Virus record (IMG/VR): IMGVR_UViG_3300020452_000244
Location: 1-35,100 of that record
Origin: a virus
DNA length: 35,100 nt
Direction: 5' to 3' (one strand)
Shown: in pieces, positions 1 to 8,002 of the stretch
Layout: the number at the start of each line of letters is the position of its first letter
Position numbering within the stretch: position 1 is the stretch's first letter
The notes under the pieces: model-generated
What the model was told of the DNA's origin: nothing
Seen by the model: the letters and a program-made list of their open reading frames with translations, nothing else
Databases searched by the model: none
Position numbers and translations under genes: made by a program

Positions 1-2786
1 TTTAACAATGCAACCATCTTATGAAGTCTTTCCCAGTTTGCTGGAACATGTTTTTGTTTCCAGATTTGACCCATTAATTTGTCAAGACTTTTCTCTGGGT
101 CTTTTTCATCAAATGGTAGTTTAGTCATCTTTGCAAGCATCTTACCATATGTTTTTAACTTAATTACATTAGTAGAAGATAATGCTTCTATTACTACATG
201 ATGACCTTTCCACTCTCTTGACTCGTTTGCATGTTGAAGTGCAAGTTTAATTGCTGGTAATTTAGTTAATCCTTTTTTAAGTTTTTCAATTTCTTTCATT
301 GCATAAGTGTGATTACCACTTAAATCAAGTGCAAGTTCAATTGCTTTTTTAACTGTTTTATCTCTTGCAGCCATTTTTTGTTTTGGATTGTCTTTGTAAT
401 ACTTTTGTATTTCTGAACCAGTGAGTTTAGATTTACCCATTTTAGATAGTGGGTCTAATTTACCATCTTTAACTTTTTCATTTACTGCTTTTTCTAAATC
501 TTTTGCTTGACCAGCATGGGCTTTACTTGCACCTTTTAGTTTTTTGATTATCTGTTTTACTTTTGGTTTATCATTATTATCAAGTTCTTCTGGTAAAGGT
601 TTAACCCCAGCTTTCTTAAACATTTTCATCACTTCTTTTTCTGTAGCTGGTTTAATTTTTCCTGTTTCTTTACCCATTGCATTTACAGTTTTCATAAATC
701 CTTGTGGATTTTGTTTCTGCATTGCTTTAATAACTTTAACACCTGTCATGTTAAGAAGCATTGCAACACCTAGTCCTGCTATTCTATTACCTTTTAGATT
801 GAATAGTTTATCAATCATTTCCTCAGCACCTTCTTGGACTACCTCAAAGTTTTCTTTTTGCAATAACATTTTAGTGTTAAGTGTACCGATAAGTGTAAGA
901 ACTTTATTTCTTGCATCTAAGATTGCTTTGTAATTTTTGTTATGAACTGTATTCTTGAGTTCTTTGTCACCCATGTTTGCAATCTTCTGATAACCTTTCA
1001 TTACCGCTTGCATATCTTTAGATAACTTTTTCATTGCATCTACTTCAACTTTTTGAACTTCATCGAGTTGAGTTTCTTCTACAGACTCTTTCATATACCT
1101 GCCTGCATCTTGAATTCTAGTTAATACACCATCTTTACTTGAAACACTAACATGATTTCTCATACCGAATTCATCTATTGCTTTTAACATTGCATTTAGA
1201 CCCTTGTCGATATTTAATTTTCCATTATAGTTATTAACTGATACTTCATGAGATTGTGCAAGAACTTTACCACCAAATGCTTTTACAGCATTTTTCATGT
1301 CGTTGTATAGTTCTTTAACTTCTGATGGTGCAAGACCACCACCTCTAATTAAACTTGTAGGTGTAGATGCAGACTTAACCAACTCTAACCATTTCTGTTT
1401 ATCTTTTTCAGAACCCCTTGCACTTGGAACTCTGATTGCAATAGAATTACAGTCATCTGCTAAACTAAATGCATTACTTTTAATGTCTTGATATAAATCT
1501 GATTTTTCTATAGTAGAATGACTTGAAAGTTTCTTACCATCGTATTTGTTAGAGTTTGCTCTTTGTGGTCGATATGTTAGTTTGATTTTTCTACCAGACA
1601 TACCATTCATTTCGTTAAGTACTTCTACTTCTTTTGTTTCAGATACTTGTTGCATCTGTGTATATGCATCTGCAACTGACCTAGTTATGGATGCAGATGT
1701 TTTTGATTCACCTCTCATACCACCATATGAACCAACACTTGCTTTGATAACTGCTTTCTTACCAAGTTTAATTTTCTTTCCAACTTTCTTTCTTGCACTT
1801 CTGATTTTGTTTATAATCTTTCCAAATATACCAGATAACATACCTTCTTCGATAGATTCCCCTTCATAGTCATATGATTCAAATACAACTTCTCCACCAC
1901 CAGTTGTGTCATAAATTGCTTTATACAATTCTTCTCTAGTCATAGTATCATTAGAACCCATCTCTCTAGGTAATTTATTAAACTCTTTATACATAAAGTT
2001 CCAGAGATGACTTGCAATCATATCTTCATTGTAAGGTTCATCATCGAATTTTAATTTTTGTGCTTTTGCATATTCTGATTTTAGATAATTATTCATCATC
2101 ATGTTTGCACGAGACGCTGCAGTTCTACCTTTTGATTGGTCATCTGTACTTTTACCTGTTAAGAATGCAAAATAGTAATCTCCAGTTCTGATTGGATAAC
2201 TAAGAGCCTTCCAACTGTTGTTTGTTCCTTTGAACCTATCATTAGGTGCATAAACAACTATATCTGCTTCGTTATCGATTATCCATTGTTTTTCTTTTGC
2301 ATCAAAACCAACTGCATTTGCATATTGTTGAACTGTCATCTGTTTTGACATTGCTTCTGTAAGTTCTACACTTTCAGAGAACGATTGATTCTTGTTAGGT
2401 TTGTTTATATATTGTGGAAAGTTATTCCCATATTGTTTTTTATATTTTTCTGGGTTACTTGCAACAGTTTTTAACCTGTCTATGAAATCTTTAGGATTCT
2501 TTTTATATGCTTTTGCATTGTCTACAAAACCATGCATTCTAACCCAAGTATCTAATACTCTATATAATTTTGAATTTTTGGATGCCCAAACATTTGCAAA
2601 ATCTTTTTGCAACATATTTGTTGTAAGGTTAACTTCATTAAGTTCTTCTTCACGAACTTCTTCTATGAGAGAATCTATCAACTCTTCATTTAGTATATCT
2701 TCATTTATTTCAAATGTAGGCTTTGCATACATAGACCTGTATGCATCTGCAACTGTATTAACAGTTTTGATATCTCTCTGTGACAT
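1..2786 (-). CDS. Giant phage protein of unknown function, 3' end outside window
   Basis: An open frame reads without a stop from an ATG at 2786 to the window edge, giving more than 928 codons, so the C-terminus is missing. The start follows the previous gene's stop by 2 nt and has a GGAAA stretch upstream. The protein is lysine-rich and mostly helical in appearance. Near its N-terminus it has a TVADAYRSMY motif, repeated later as SVADAYTQM and matched by SVADAV in the next gene upstream. There is a hydrophobic stretch around IAGLGVAMLLNMTG. No enzyme motif was recognised. Its place behind a T4-type late promoter and beside other lysine-rich late proteins suggests a virion or internal head protein. 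That is inference only. Function unknown. Confidence 0.85.
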   Translation of the reverse strand, partial: MSQRDIKTVNTVADAYRSMYAKPTFEINEDILNEELIDSLIEEVREEELNEVNLTTNMLQKDFANVWASKNSKLYRVLDTWVRMHGFVDNAKAYKKNPKDFIDRLKTVASNPEKYKKQYGNNFPQYINKPNKNQSFSESVELTEAMSKQMTVQQYANAVGFDAKEKQWIIDNEADIVVYAPNDRFKGTNNSWKALSYPIRTGDYYFAFLTGKSTDDQSKGRTAASRANMMMNNYLKSEYAKAQKLKFDDEPYNEDMIASHLWNFMYKEFNKLPREMGSNDTMTREELYKAIYDTTGGGEVVFESYDYEGESIEEGMLSGIFGKIINKIRSARKKVGKKIKLGKKAVIKASVGSYGGMRGESKTSASITRSVADAYTQMQQVSETKEVEVLNEMNGMSGRKIKLTYRPQRANSNKYDGKKLSSHSTIEKSDLYQDIKSNAFSLADDCNSIAIRVPSARGSEKDKQKWLELVKSASTPTSLIRGGGLAPSEVKELYNDMKNAVKAFGGKVLAQSHEVSVNNYNGKLNIDKGLNAMLKAIDEFGMRNHVSVSSKDGVLTRIQDAGRYMKESVEETQLDEVQKVEVDAMKKLSKDMQAVMKGYQKIANMGDKELKNTVHNKNYKAILDARNKVLTLIGTLNTKMLLQKENFEVVQEGAEEMIDKLFNLKGNRIAGLGVAMLLNMTGVKVIKAMQKQNPQGFMKTVNAMGKETGKIKPATEKEVMKMFKKAGVKPLPEELDNNDKPKVKQIIKKLKGASKAHAGQAKDLEKAVNEKVKDGKLDPLSKMGKSKLTGSEIQKYYKDNPKQKMAARDKTVKKAIELALDLSGNHTYAMKEIEKLKKGLTKLPAIKLALQHANESREWKGHHVVIEALSSTNVIKLKTYGKMLAKMTKLPFDEKDPEKSLDKLMGQIWKQKHVPANWERLHKMVALL

Positions 2787-2788
2787 AG

Positions 2789-3313
2789 TTATTTTCCAGT
2801 TCTTTTGTTATCGTAGATTAGTGAATCTTTTTTCACATATCCAAGTCTTCGAAGTGTTTCTTTAAAAGACTTACTTCTTGCATCGTATCGTGTTTCAGAT
2901 GCATCTTCGTTTTTATCAATTGCTTTTGATATTGCTTTTCTTTTCTTGTGCAAGAATTTATCAGATGAATCAACATCACCATCGTTATCGATGTCTTTGT
3001 CTTTTCTATCTTTAAATTTTTTCTTTGCAGACTTTGGATTTGCTTTATCTAAACCTTCACCATCATCAGACTTGTCGTTAGATGCATCTTCTTGTTGAAA
3101 AAGTTCTGCAACTTCTTTTTTAAGTTCATCTACAAAAGTTTCTGCAACTTCTGGTTTATCCTGTAAAGGATAATTATGAAGTGCAGCTTGTTTCTCATAT
3201 CGAGTTTGAGGTGCTTGTCCAGAATTAAGTACTTCTGAGACCGCGTCTGCCACAGATTTTGTGACTTTATCAGTCCCACTATTGAATTTCATTCTATCAT
3301 TTATATCAGACAT
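2789..3313 (-). CDS. Small acidic/basic late protein with an EF-hand-like calcium loop
   Basis: A 174-residue hydrophilic protein whose ATG is preceded by GGAG with good spacing and, further up, by a T4-type late promoter. Near residues 105-117 it contains DIDNDGDVDSSD, which matches the DxDxDGxxxxxD pattern of EF-hand/dockerin calcium loops. The same loop followed by lysine-rich helices is, from memory, common in proteins of marine T4-like phages. The N-terminus carries SVADAV, resembling the VADAY motifs of the downstream giant protein. No signal peptide or membrane segment is present. It is probably co-transcribed with the giant gene. A structural or packaged role is inferred from promoter class and neighbours; no specific function can be named. 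Confidence 0.85.
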   Translation of the reverse strand: MSDINDRMKFNSGTDKVTKSVADAVSEVLNSGQAPQTRYEKQAALHNYPLQDKPEVAETFVDELKKEVAELFQQEDASNDKSDDGEGLDKANPKSAKKKFKDRKDKDIDNDGDVDSSDKFLHKKRKAISKAIDKNEDASETRYDARSKSFKETLRRLGYVKKDSLIYDNKRTGK

Positions 3314-3342
3314 TGTGGTCTCCTGTTAAATCTTTCTTATAG

Positions 3343-3350
3343 TATTTATA
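3343..3350 (-). promoter_or_regulatory. T4-type late promoter
   Basis: The minus strand reads TATAAATA followed by CTATAAG, a full match to the T4 late promoter octamer recognised by the gp55/gp33 sigma system. It lies about 30 nt upstream of the start at 3313, leaving room for the GGAG ribosome site. Confidence 0.8.
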
Positions 3351-3372
3351 TATATCACTAATTAGACTATTA

Positions 3373-4986
3373 TTATCCTTTTGGATTTTTAGACTTTTTG
3401 TTCTTATTTTGTCTAAATTGTGCAAGTCTTTCTATTTCTTTCTTCTTAACTTTAGGTAACATTTTCTTTGCCATTTTTGCAATTTTACCTTTCTTTTTAT
3501 CAAGTTTTTTTGCAATTGCAACTCTAGTTCCTAATGGTACTTGGCCTGGTGTTTTACCACCTGTTTGTTTTTTAAATAGTTTTAATCTTGCAGCTTTTTG
3601 TGCTCTTTGTAGTAATTTTCCATTAGAAGCCATTCTTTTTTGTGCTTTCTTCTTTGCAATTTTAATTCTGTTTGAAAGTCTCTTCATTCTCATTCCGATT
3701 GCTCTTCTTTGAGACATGTTAAGTACTTCTAATCTTAGTTGTCGTTGTAGTTCACTGTTAAATCTACCTTCTGCAACCTTATGTGTTTTCTTTGCCATGT
3801 TCATAGCAGTTCCATGCATTACTTCTTTTGATTTTTCTCCATACTCTTGGTCAAAGTATTTTTTCTTTTTCTTAAGGTCTTTATAAATCTTTTCTTTAGT
3901 CTTCATGACTTCTGGAGATACATTCTCAGATGAACAATGTGATGCATTTATTTTCTTACCATCCTTGTCATACTTACCAGATTTTTTCTTTGAGATTGCA
4001 ATTGCAGCTTGTTGTGCTGGAGAGACTCCTTTTCCTTCATCTTGTTGACCTGTTTCTACATTTTTAAGTCTAGTCAATCTTAATCTATCTCTATCTTTTT
4101 CTTTATCTTGTTTATCTTTAAGTTGTTCTCTTTCTCTACTTTGTTTATCTTTTAATGCATCTGTGACTCTATCTTCATTGTAAGGAAATCCTTTCAATGG
4201 ACTATCAAATCTTAGTTTTTTAGATTTTGGTTTTTTTGCTTGTTCTTCCAATCTTCTCTCCATTTCTGCTGGATGTTCATATGCAGCTGCAAGTGCAACA
4301 TTTTTCATGGGTTTCATTGTTAATGCAGTTTTCCATGCAGTTGCCATTTTGTTAGTAGGAAACGATTTAACAAAAGATTGTAGTCTAGGGAACACTTTAG
4401 TTGTATTCTTCTCTAAATCTTTTGTATCTCCATCGTTGTCTATGATAAAGAAATTAGTTCTTCCGAATGTGTTTTGTAATTTACCCATGTTTGCACGAAC
4501 AACTTTATGATTGTCTTGTACGATTTTGTCTGGGATACTTCTATCTCTTGTTCTATTTCTGTCTAATGCAGTCTCTAAAGAAGTGTTTACAAATACCATT
4601 GCAGTTTCATAACCGAGTTGTTCTAGTAAAACTTTTTGTTTGATTATCTTTTTGATATCTCTTGCAGTAGAATCAATTACAAGTCCTAACCGACCTTTAA
4701 TATACATTTCTTGTCTTTTTGCAGTTATTGCTTTTGCATGAACTCTTACTGCATCTCTTTGTTCTTCTTCACCTTCTGGCATCTTAAGTGAAAGACCTGC
4801 TTGTTTTAATCCTTTTTCAAATGATGTGTCTGAGTTTACATCTCGTAAACCCATAGTTCCAAATCCAAGTTTTTTGGATGCAAGGGATTTTCCAGAACCT
4901 GGCCCACCTGCCATAAAGACAGCTTTAAACACGCCTGGGTCGTTTATTCCCTCAAGTAATGATTCGTATTTCTCTTCCAATGTCAT
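3373..4986 (-). CDS. P-loop kinase-like protein with long basic C-terminal tail
   Basis: A 537-residue protein. Residues about 20-190 form a P-loop NTPase: Walker A GGPGSGKS near residue 27, an IDSTARD strand, and a DRNRTRDRS lid-like arginine segment. This layout resembles zeta-toxin/polynucleotide-kinase-type AAA_33 kinases; the substrate is unknown. The rest is highly lysine/arginine-rich and includes short modules (a SPAQQAAIAISKKK segment, a YGEKSKEVMHGTA segment, and a repeated-helix tail ending in MLPKVKKKEIERL) that I recognise as recurrent in cyanophage and pelagiphage late proteins. The start overlaps the end of the nucleotidyltransferase gene by 35 nt, so the two are translationally coupled. 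The basic tail suggests nucleic-acid binding or packaging in the head, which is inference. Confidence 0.8.
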   Translation of the reverse strand: MTLEEKYESLLEGINDPGVFKAVFMAGGPGSGKSLASKKLGFGTMGLRDVNSDTSFEKGLKQAGLSLKMPEGEEEQRDAVRVHAKAITAKRQEMYIKGRLGLVIDSTARDIKKIIKQKVLLEQLGYETAMVFVNTSLETALDRNRTRDRSIPDKIVQDNHKVVRANMGKLQNTFGRTNFFIIDNDGDTKDLEKNTTKVFPRLQSFVKSFPTNKMATAWKTALTMKPMKNVALAAAYEHPAEMERRLEEQAKKPKSKKLRFDSPLKGFPYNEDRVTDALKDKQSREREQLKDKQDKEKDRDRLRLTRLKNVETGQQDEGKGVSPAQQAAIAISKKKSGKYDKDGKKINASHCSSENVSPEVMKTKEKIYKDLKKKKKYFDQEYGEKSKEVMHGTAMNMAKKTHKVAEGRFNSELQRQLRLEVLNMSQRRAIGMRMKRLSNRIKIAKKKAQKRMASNGKLLQRAQKAARLKLFKKQTGGKTPGQVPLGTRVAIAKKLDKKKGKIAKMAKKMLPKVKKKEIERLAQFRQNKNKKSKNPKG

Positions 4987-5611
4987 TTCTTATATACTCT
5001 GGTATATGATGGAACTCCTCTGAGAGTCCCATTCCTTTTCTAACTGATTTATACAGTTGTTTTCCTTGTCTAAAAGTTCTTGGTAATGAGGAAGTAAACC
5101 CCTTCTCATCACTATCGAAAGCCATTGCTCTCATCTTAGATGCAGACATTCCAGATATATCATCTGAATCTGGGTCTCTTTCACCTGCTGACACCACTTG
5201 GATATCAGTAAAGTTGTAGAAACCATGTCTTCCTTTTACATCATTGTACTTTTTAAGTAAACCTTCAAACTCTTTTAATCTATCTGAACCAGCAACCATC
5301 TTGATACTTCTATATCCTTGATTATATAAATCAACAACTACATCAAATACTGTTCTAGAATTAGATGTAGAAACTGTTACTTTTGCTGGTCTAAACAAGA
5401 GTTTCATAAACTTTGTTTTGGTTCTATAATCTAATGGATTTTTCTTTGGGTCTTGACTATGACTTGTATAGATAAACCCATCATCTGAACCTGCGACTTG
5501 TTTTACTTTCATTGCAAGTTTGAGGTGTCCTGCTGTAGGTGGATTGAATCGACCAAACGCAAAGACTGCTTCTTTCGATTTTACCTCAGTTATGTCTTTG
5601 AAAGATTTCAT
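4952..5611 (-). CDS. NMNAT-like nucleotidyltransferase
   Basis: A 219-residue protein of the HIGH nucleotidyltransferase superfamily. Residues 20-29 read GRFNPPTAGH, the nucleotide-binding HxGH-type motif, and a later ISGMSASKMR segment is the expected ISxxSxxxxR signature that contacts ATP phosphates. Such enzymes transfer a nucleotidyl group to a phosphate acceptor, for example NMN or phosphopantetheine. The exact acceptor cannot be told here. The N-terminus MKSFKDITE resembles the capsid-targeting peptide of T4 internal head proteins. A CATAAATA late promoter lies 5 nt before the ATG, with no Shine-Dalgarno sequence, suggesting a leaderless late transcript. It overlaps the downstream P-loop kinase, so the pair may act on one substrate. 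Confidence 0.85.
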   Translation of the reverse strand: MKSFKDITEVKSKEAVFAFGRFNPPTAGHLKLAMKVKQVAGSDDGFIYTSHSQDPKKNPLDYRTKTKFMKLLFRPAKVTVSTSNSRTVFDVVVDLYNQGYRSIKMVAGSDRLKEFEGLLKKYNDVKGRHGFYNFTDIQVVSAGERDPDSDDISGMSASKMRAMAFDSDEKGFTSSLPRTFRQGKQLYKSVRKGMGLSEEFHHIPEYIRNDIGREIRIIT

Positions 5612-5616
5612 ATAGG

Positions 5617-5624
5617 TATTTATG
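5617..5624 (-). promoter_or_regulatory. T4-type late promoter abutting a start codon
   Basis: The minus strand reads CATAAATA-CCTAT-ATG. With normal late-promoter spacing the +1 base is the A of the ATG at 5611, so the message should have no leader. One base differs from the TATAAATA consensus. Confidence 0.6.
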
Positions 5625-5628
5625 TATT

Positions 5629-6774
5629 TTAAAACTTGTGTTGGTTATTTTTTAGACCTTCATAATCTAGATTTATAAATTCACGACATTTATCCCACCA
5701 CTCTTTCATGTCTTCATCTTCTTGTAATTCAGATAAAACATGTTGTCTTATATGTGGTGTTATATTCATATGTGTATGACTGTGAGAATTTTGCCAGTTT
5801 TTTACATGATGTTCTTCTTTTATTTCTTTGTTTATAAACCCTAATTCAACTAAATTATCTATTACACCAGCAGACTTTTTTAATGAGTCATGGTCTATGT
5901 TCATTTGATTATGTTCTTGAGAAAATGTGTAATCTATATCGTGTTTGTAATGAATAAAATTTTGATATACATCAAACATACTTTTACCATTCCATAAAGG
6001 TCTTGATAAAAGGAAAGTATGATTCATTTGTTGACCATCTAATCCACCAAATAATAACCATTCTGGTTCACAACTATATAACATTCTTTTTGCAGAATTA
6101 TATAATTTTTCCCACCCCTCTTCTGAATGTCCATTTTTTTCATACTTCCAAGGCGTTGAAATACCATTATCCATTTCAGTTATGACACCAGATACAAATC
6201 TTTCAAATGGGTCTCTTACTAGTAAATATGTTGTCCAATCTTTAAAGTAAGATAATGTTTGGAATGGTGGTGATAAATCTAGTTGTCGATGTTCAAACCA
6301 CTCTGGTGCAATTTCTTGTCCGAAATCCCAAGCATTATAATCACCAAGATATTTTTTTGTATCTTCTTCACCTCTAACTAATACTTTTGCATTTTTATAA
6401 TATGGATTACCTACATCTGCTTTTTCTAATGAAGGTACAAGGAATATTCGAGAATCTAAACCATAAGTATCTTCTACAATACTTTTAAACTCTTCTTGAT
6501 TTAACCATGTTTTTGGATTACGATTTTGGTCTTCTAACCAAATCCAATCATCGTCAAACATTTCATTTTGAGAATGTAGATAAAATCGAATTGATGAGTG
6601 TCCTACTTTACGAGGAGTCGTAAATAAAACTTTTCTTTTTTTAGAAATGAATGTTGGATGGTTTCGTTCCCAACATGTTTCACCTTCAAATCTAGGAACT
6701 ATTGGTGGGCCATTATTAATTACAATTTCTTGATTGTCATTTAATGTAGCAAAGTGCCTCAATGAATCTGTCAT
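5629..6774 (-). CDS. Sulfotransferase family protein
   Basis: A 381-residue protein with the two PAPS-binding signatures of sulfotransferases. The 5'-phosphosulfate loop is FTTPRKVGHSSIRF at residues 51-64, and the 3'-phosphate site is LLVRDPFERFVSG at about residues 184-196, with R187 and S195 in the expected places. These enzymes move sulfate from PAPS to a hydroxyl or amine; the acceptor here is unknown. It has no signal peptide, so it acts in the host cytoplasm. GGAG precedes the ATG and the gene follows the ligase-like gene by 16 nt. Sulfotransferases occur in some marine phages, where virion or host-surface glycan modification has been proposed. That role is only possible here. Confidence 0.8.
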   Translation of the reverse strand: MTDSLRHFATLNDNQEIVINNGPPIVPRFEGETCWERNHPTFISKKRKVLFTTPRKVGHSSIRFYLHSQNEMFDDDWIWLEDQNRNPKTWLNQEEFKSIVEDTYGLDSRIFLVPSLEKADVGNPYYKNAKVLVRGEEDTKKYLGDYNAWDFGQEIAPEWFEHRQLDLSPPFQTLSYFKDWTTYLLVRDPFERFVSGVITEMDNGISTPWKYEKNGHSEEGWEKLYNSAKRMLYSCEPEWLLFGGLDGQQMNHTFLLSRPLWNGKSMFDVYQNFIHYKHDIDYTFSQEHNQMNIDHDSLKKSAGVIDNLVELGFINKEIKEEHHVKNWQNSHSHTHMNITPHIRQHVLSELQEDEDMKEWWDKCREFINLDYEGLKNNQHKF

Positions 6775-6790
6775 AATATATCTCCATAAT

Positions 6791-8002
6791 TTATTTGTCC
6801 CAATCTTTCTGGACTGTAAAGTTATTTAGTGAGAATTCCATTCTATCTACTAACTTCACTGCACCACCTAAATTGTCATCAATTGCAACGAACCCTTCTG
6901 GTGCAACCACATCATAACCATTACCTTTTTTAACAAACATACTGGTTAATTGATTTGCTTGGTTTAACTTATATAGTATCTTAGTTTTACCATAATTTAT
7001 AAGTGCTTGAAACTCTACCAACTTAACAAGGTCTGGTAAAGTCTTTCGTATTTCTGATAAAAACATATCTTTGTTTTTTGTTTTTGCTTCTTTACCTTTT
7101 GGTGATTTTAGTTTATCTACTTCTTTTTGTAGTTTCTCTTCTGCAAACTTGAAGTATCCATTTGCATGATTTTTATAATTCATTCTAAGAAGATTATCAC
7201 CTGCTCTAACTCTACTGTTGTGATATGTTTTATAAGTTGCACCTTGTGGCATACTATCTTGCATTTGAAGAAACTTTGTAAGTTTAGGTGAACTAATTGA
7301 CTGGAAAGTTTTTCCAGCTCTAGACATTAGTCTTTGCATTTCTGTCGTATCTTTAAAATTAAATGTTGCAGTTCCAGATACATCATTGTATTCTGCATTG
7401 TCCATCCAAACTTTTGAAGATTTTTTTAGTTTAGAAATGTCTGCACCAAACGATGCACTCATATCTGATAATGTTGAACCAGAATATGTGGTATGCCAAA
7501 CAACCCCTACATTTGCTTTCCTCATAGTAGATGCAAGTTTAGATGTAGAAGGGACTGCATAAGTGATTGTATTGGGCCCAAAGGTAATGTATTTTTCTTT
7601 GTTGATTGTTTCAGTTTTCAAGTCTCCTTTGGTAAACATTAAATCACCCTGTAAGATTCCTTTAATACCTAAGTCTTTAAAGTTATCTAAACATACTTTA
7701 AACTTACTTGCAAGGTCTCCAGAGAGTTTTTCATCTATATCTGCATGTGATGTATAGTATTCTTGTTTCTTTGCAAACAATCCTTTCTTTGCAACTATAA
7801 ACTCACCTGTCTCTGGATGTTCACCGACAAATACTGCTGGAGCACCATCCCATTTTACAGTGACATTCTTTACACCTTTACTACCAGATGATAACATTTT
7901 GGTCAATGATAGTAAAAATAGAATAGATTGTCTTGCACCATCAACTCCAGAGTTGAAGATTTCATCTTCGATATGTTCTAAATGTAAATTTGCTTTTGCC
8001 AT
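6791..8002 (-). CDS. Polynucleotide ligase-like nucleotidyltransferase (DUF6267-type)
   Basis: A 403-residue protein showing the covalent nucleotidyltransferase motif set of ATP-dependent DNA/RNA ligases: K50-W-D-G (motif I, lysine that would be adenylylated), GILQGDLMF (motif III-like) at about 113-121, EGFVAI (motif IV) and a VKLVDR segment (motif V-like) near the C-terminus. The MAKANLHLEHIEDEI opening is one I recall from a conserved marine phage family labelled DUF6267. Whether it seals RNA, DNA or modifies something else is unknown. Its ATG overlaps the stop region of the PAP2 gene by 1 nt. Neighbouring nucleotidyltransferase and P-loop kinase genes hint at an RNA repair or tagging set, which is inference. 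Confidence 0.8.
   Translation of the reverse strand: MAKANLHLEHIEDEIFNSGVDGARQSILFLLSLTKMLSSGSKGVKNVTVKWDGAPAVFVGEHPETGEFIVAKKGLFAKKQEYYTSHADIDEKLSGDLASKFKVCLDNFKDLGIKGILQGDLMFTKGDLKTETINKEKYITFGPNTITYAVPSTSKLASTMRKANVGVVWHTTYSGSTLSDMSASFGADISKLKKSSKVWMDNAEYNDVSGTATFNFKDTTEMQRLMSRAGKTFQSISSPKLTKFLQMQDSMPQGATYKTYHNSRVRAGDNLLRMNYKNHANGYFKFAEEKLQKEVDKLKSPKGKEAKTKNKDMFLSEIRKTLPDLVKLVEFQALINYGKTKILYKLNQANQLTSMFVKKGNGYDVVAPEGFVAIDDNLGGAVKLVDRMEFSLNNFTVQKDWDK

Noticed and set aside
544-2865. Several plus-strand open frames of 60-157 codons
   Set aside because: They are antisense to the long open minus-strand gene and show the same Phe/Ser/Leu bias; no start signals.
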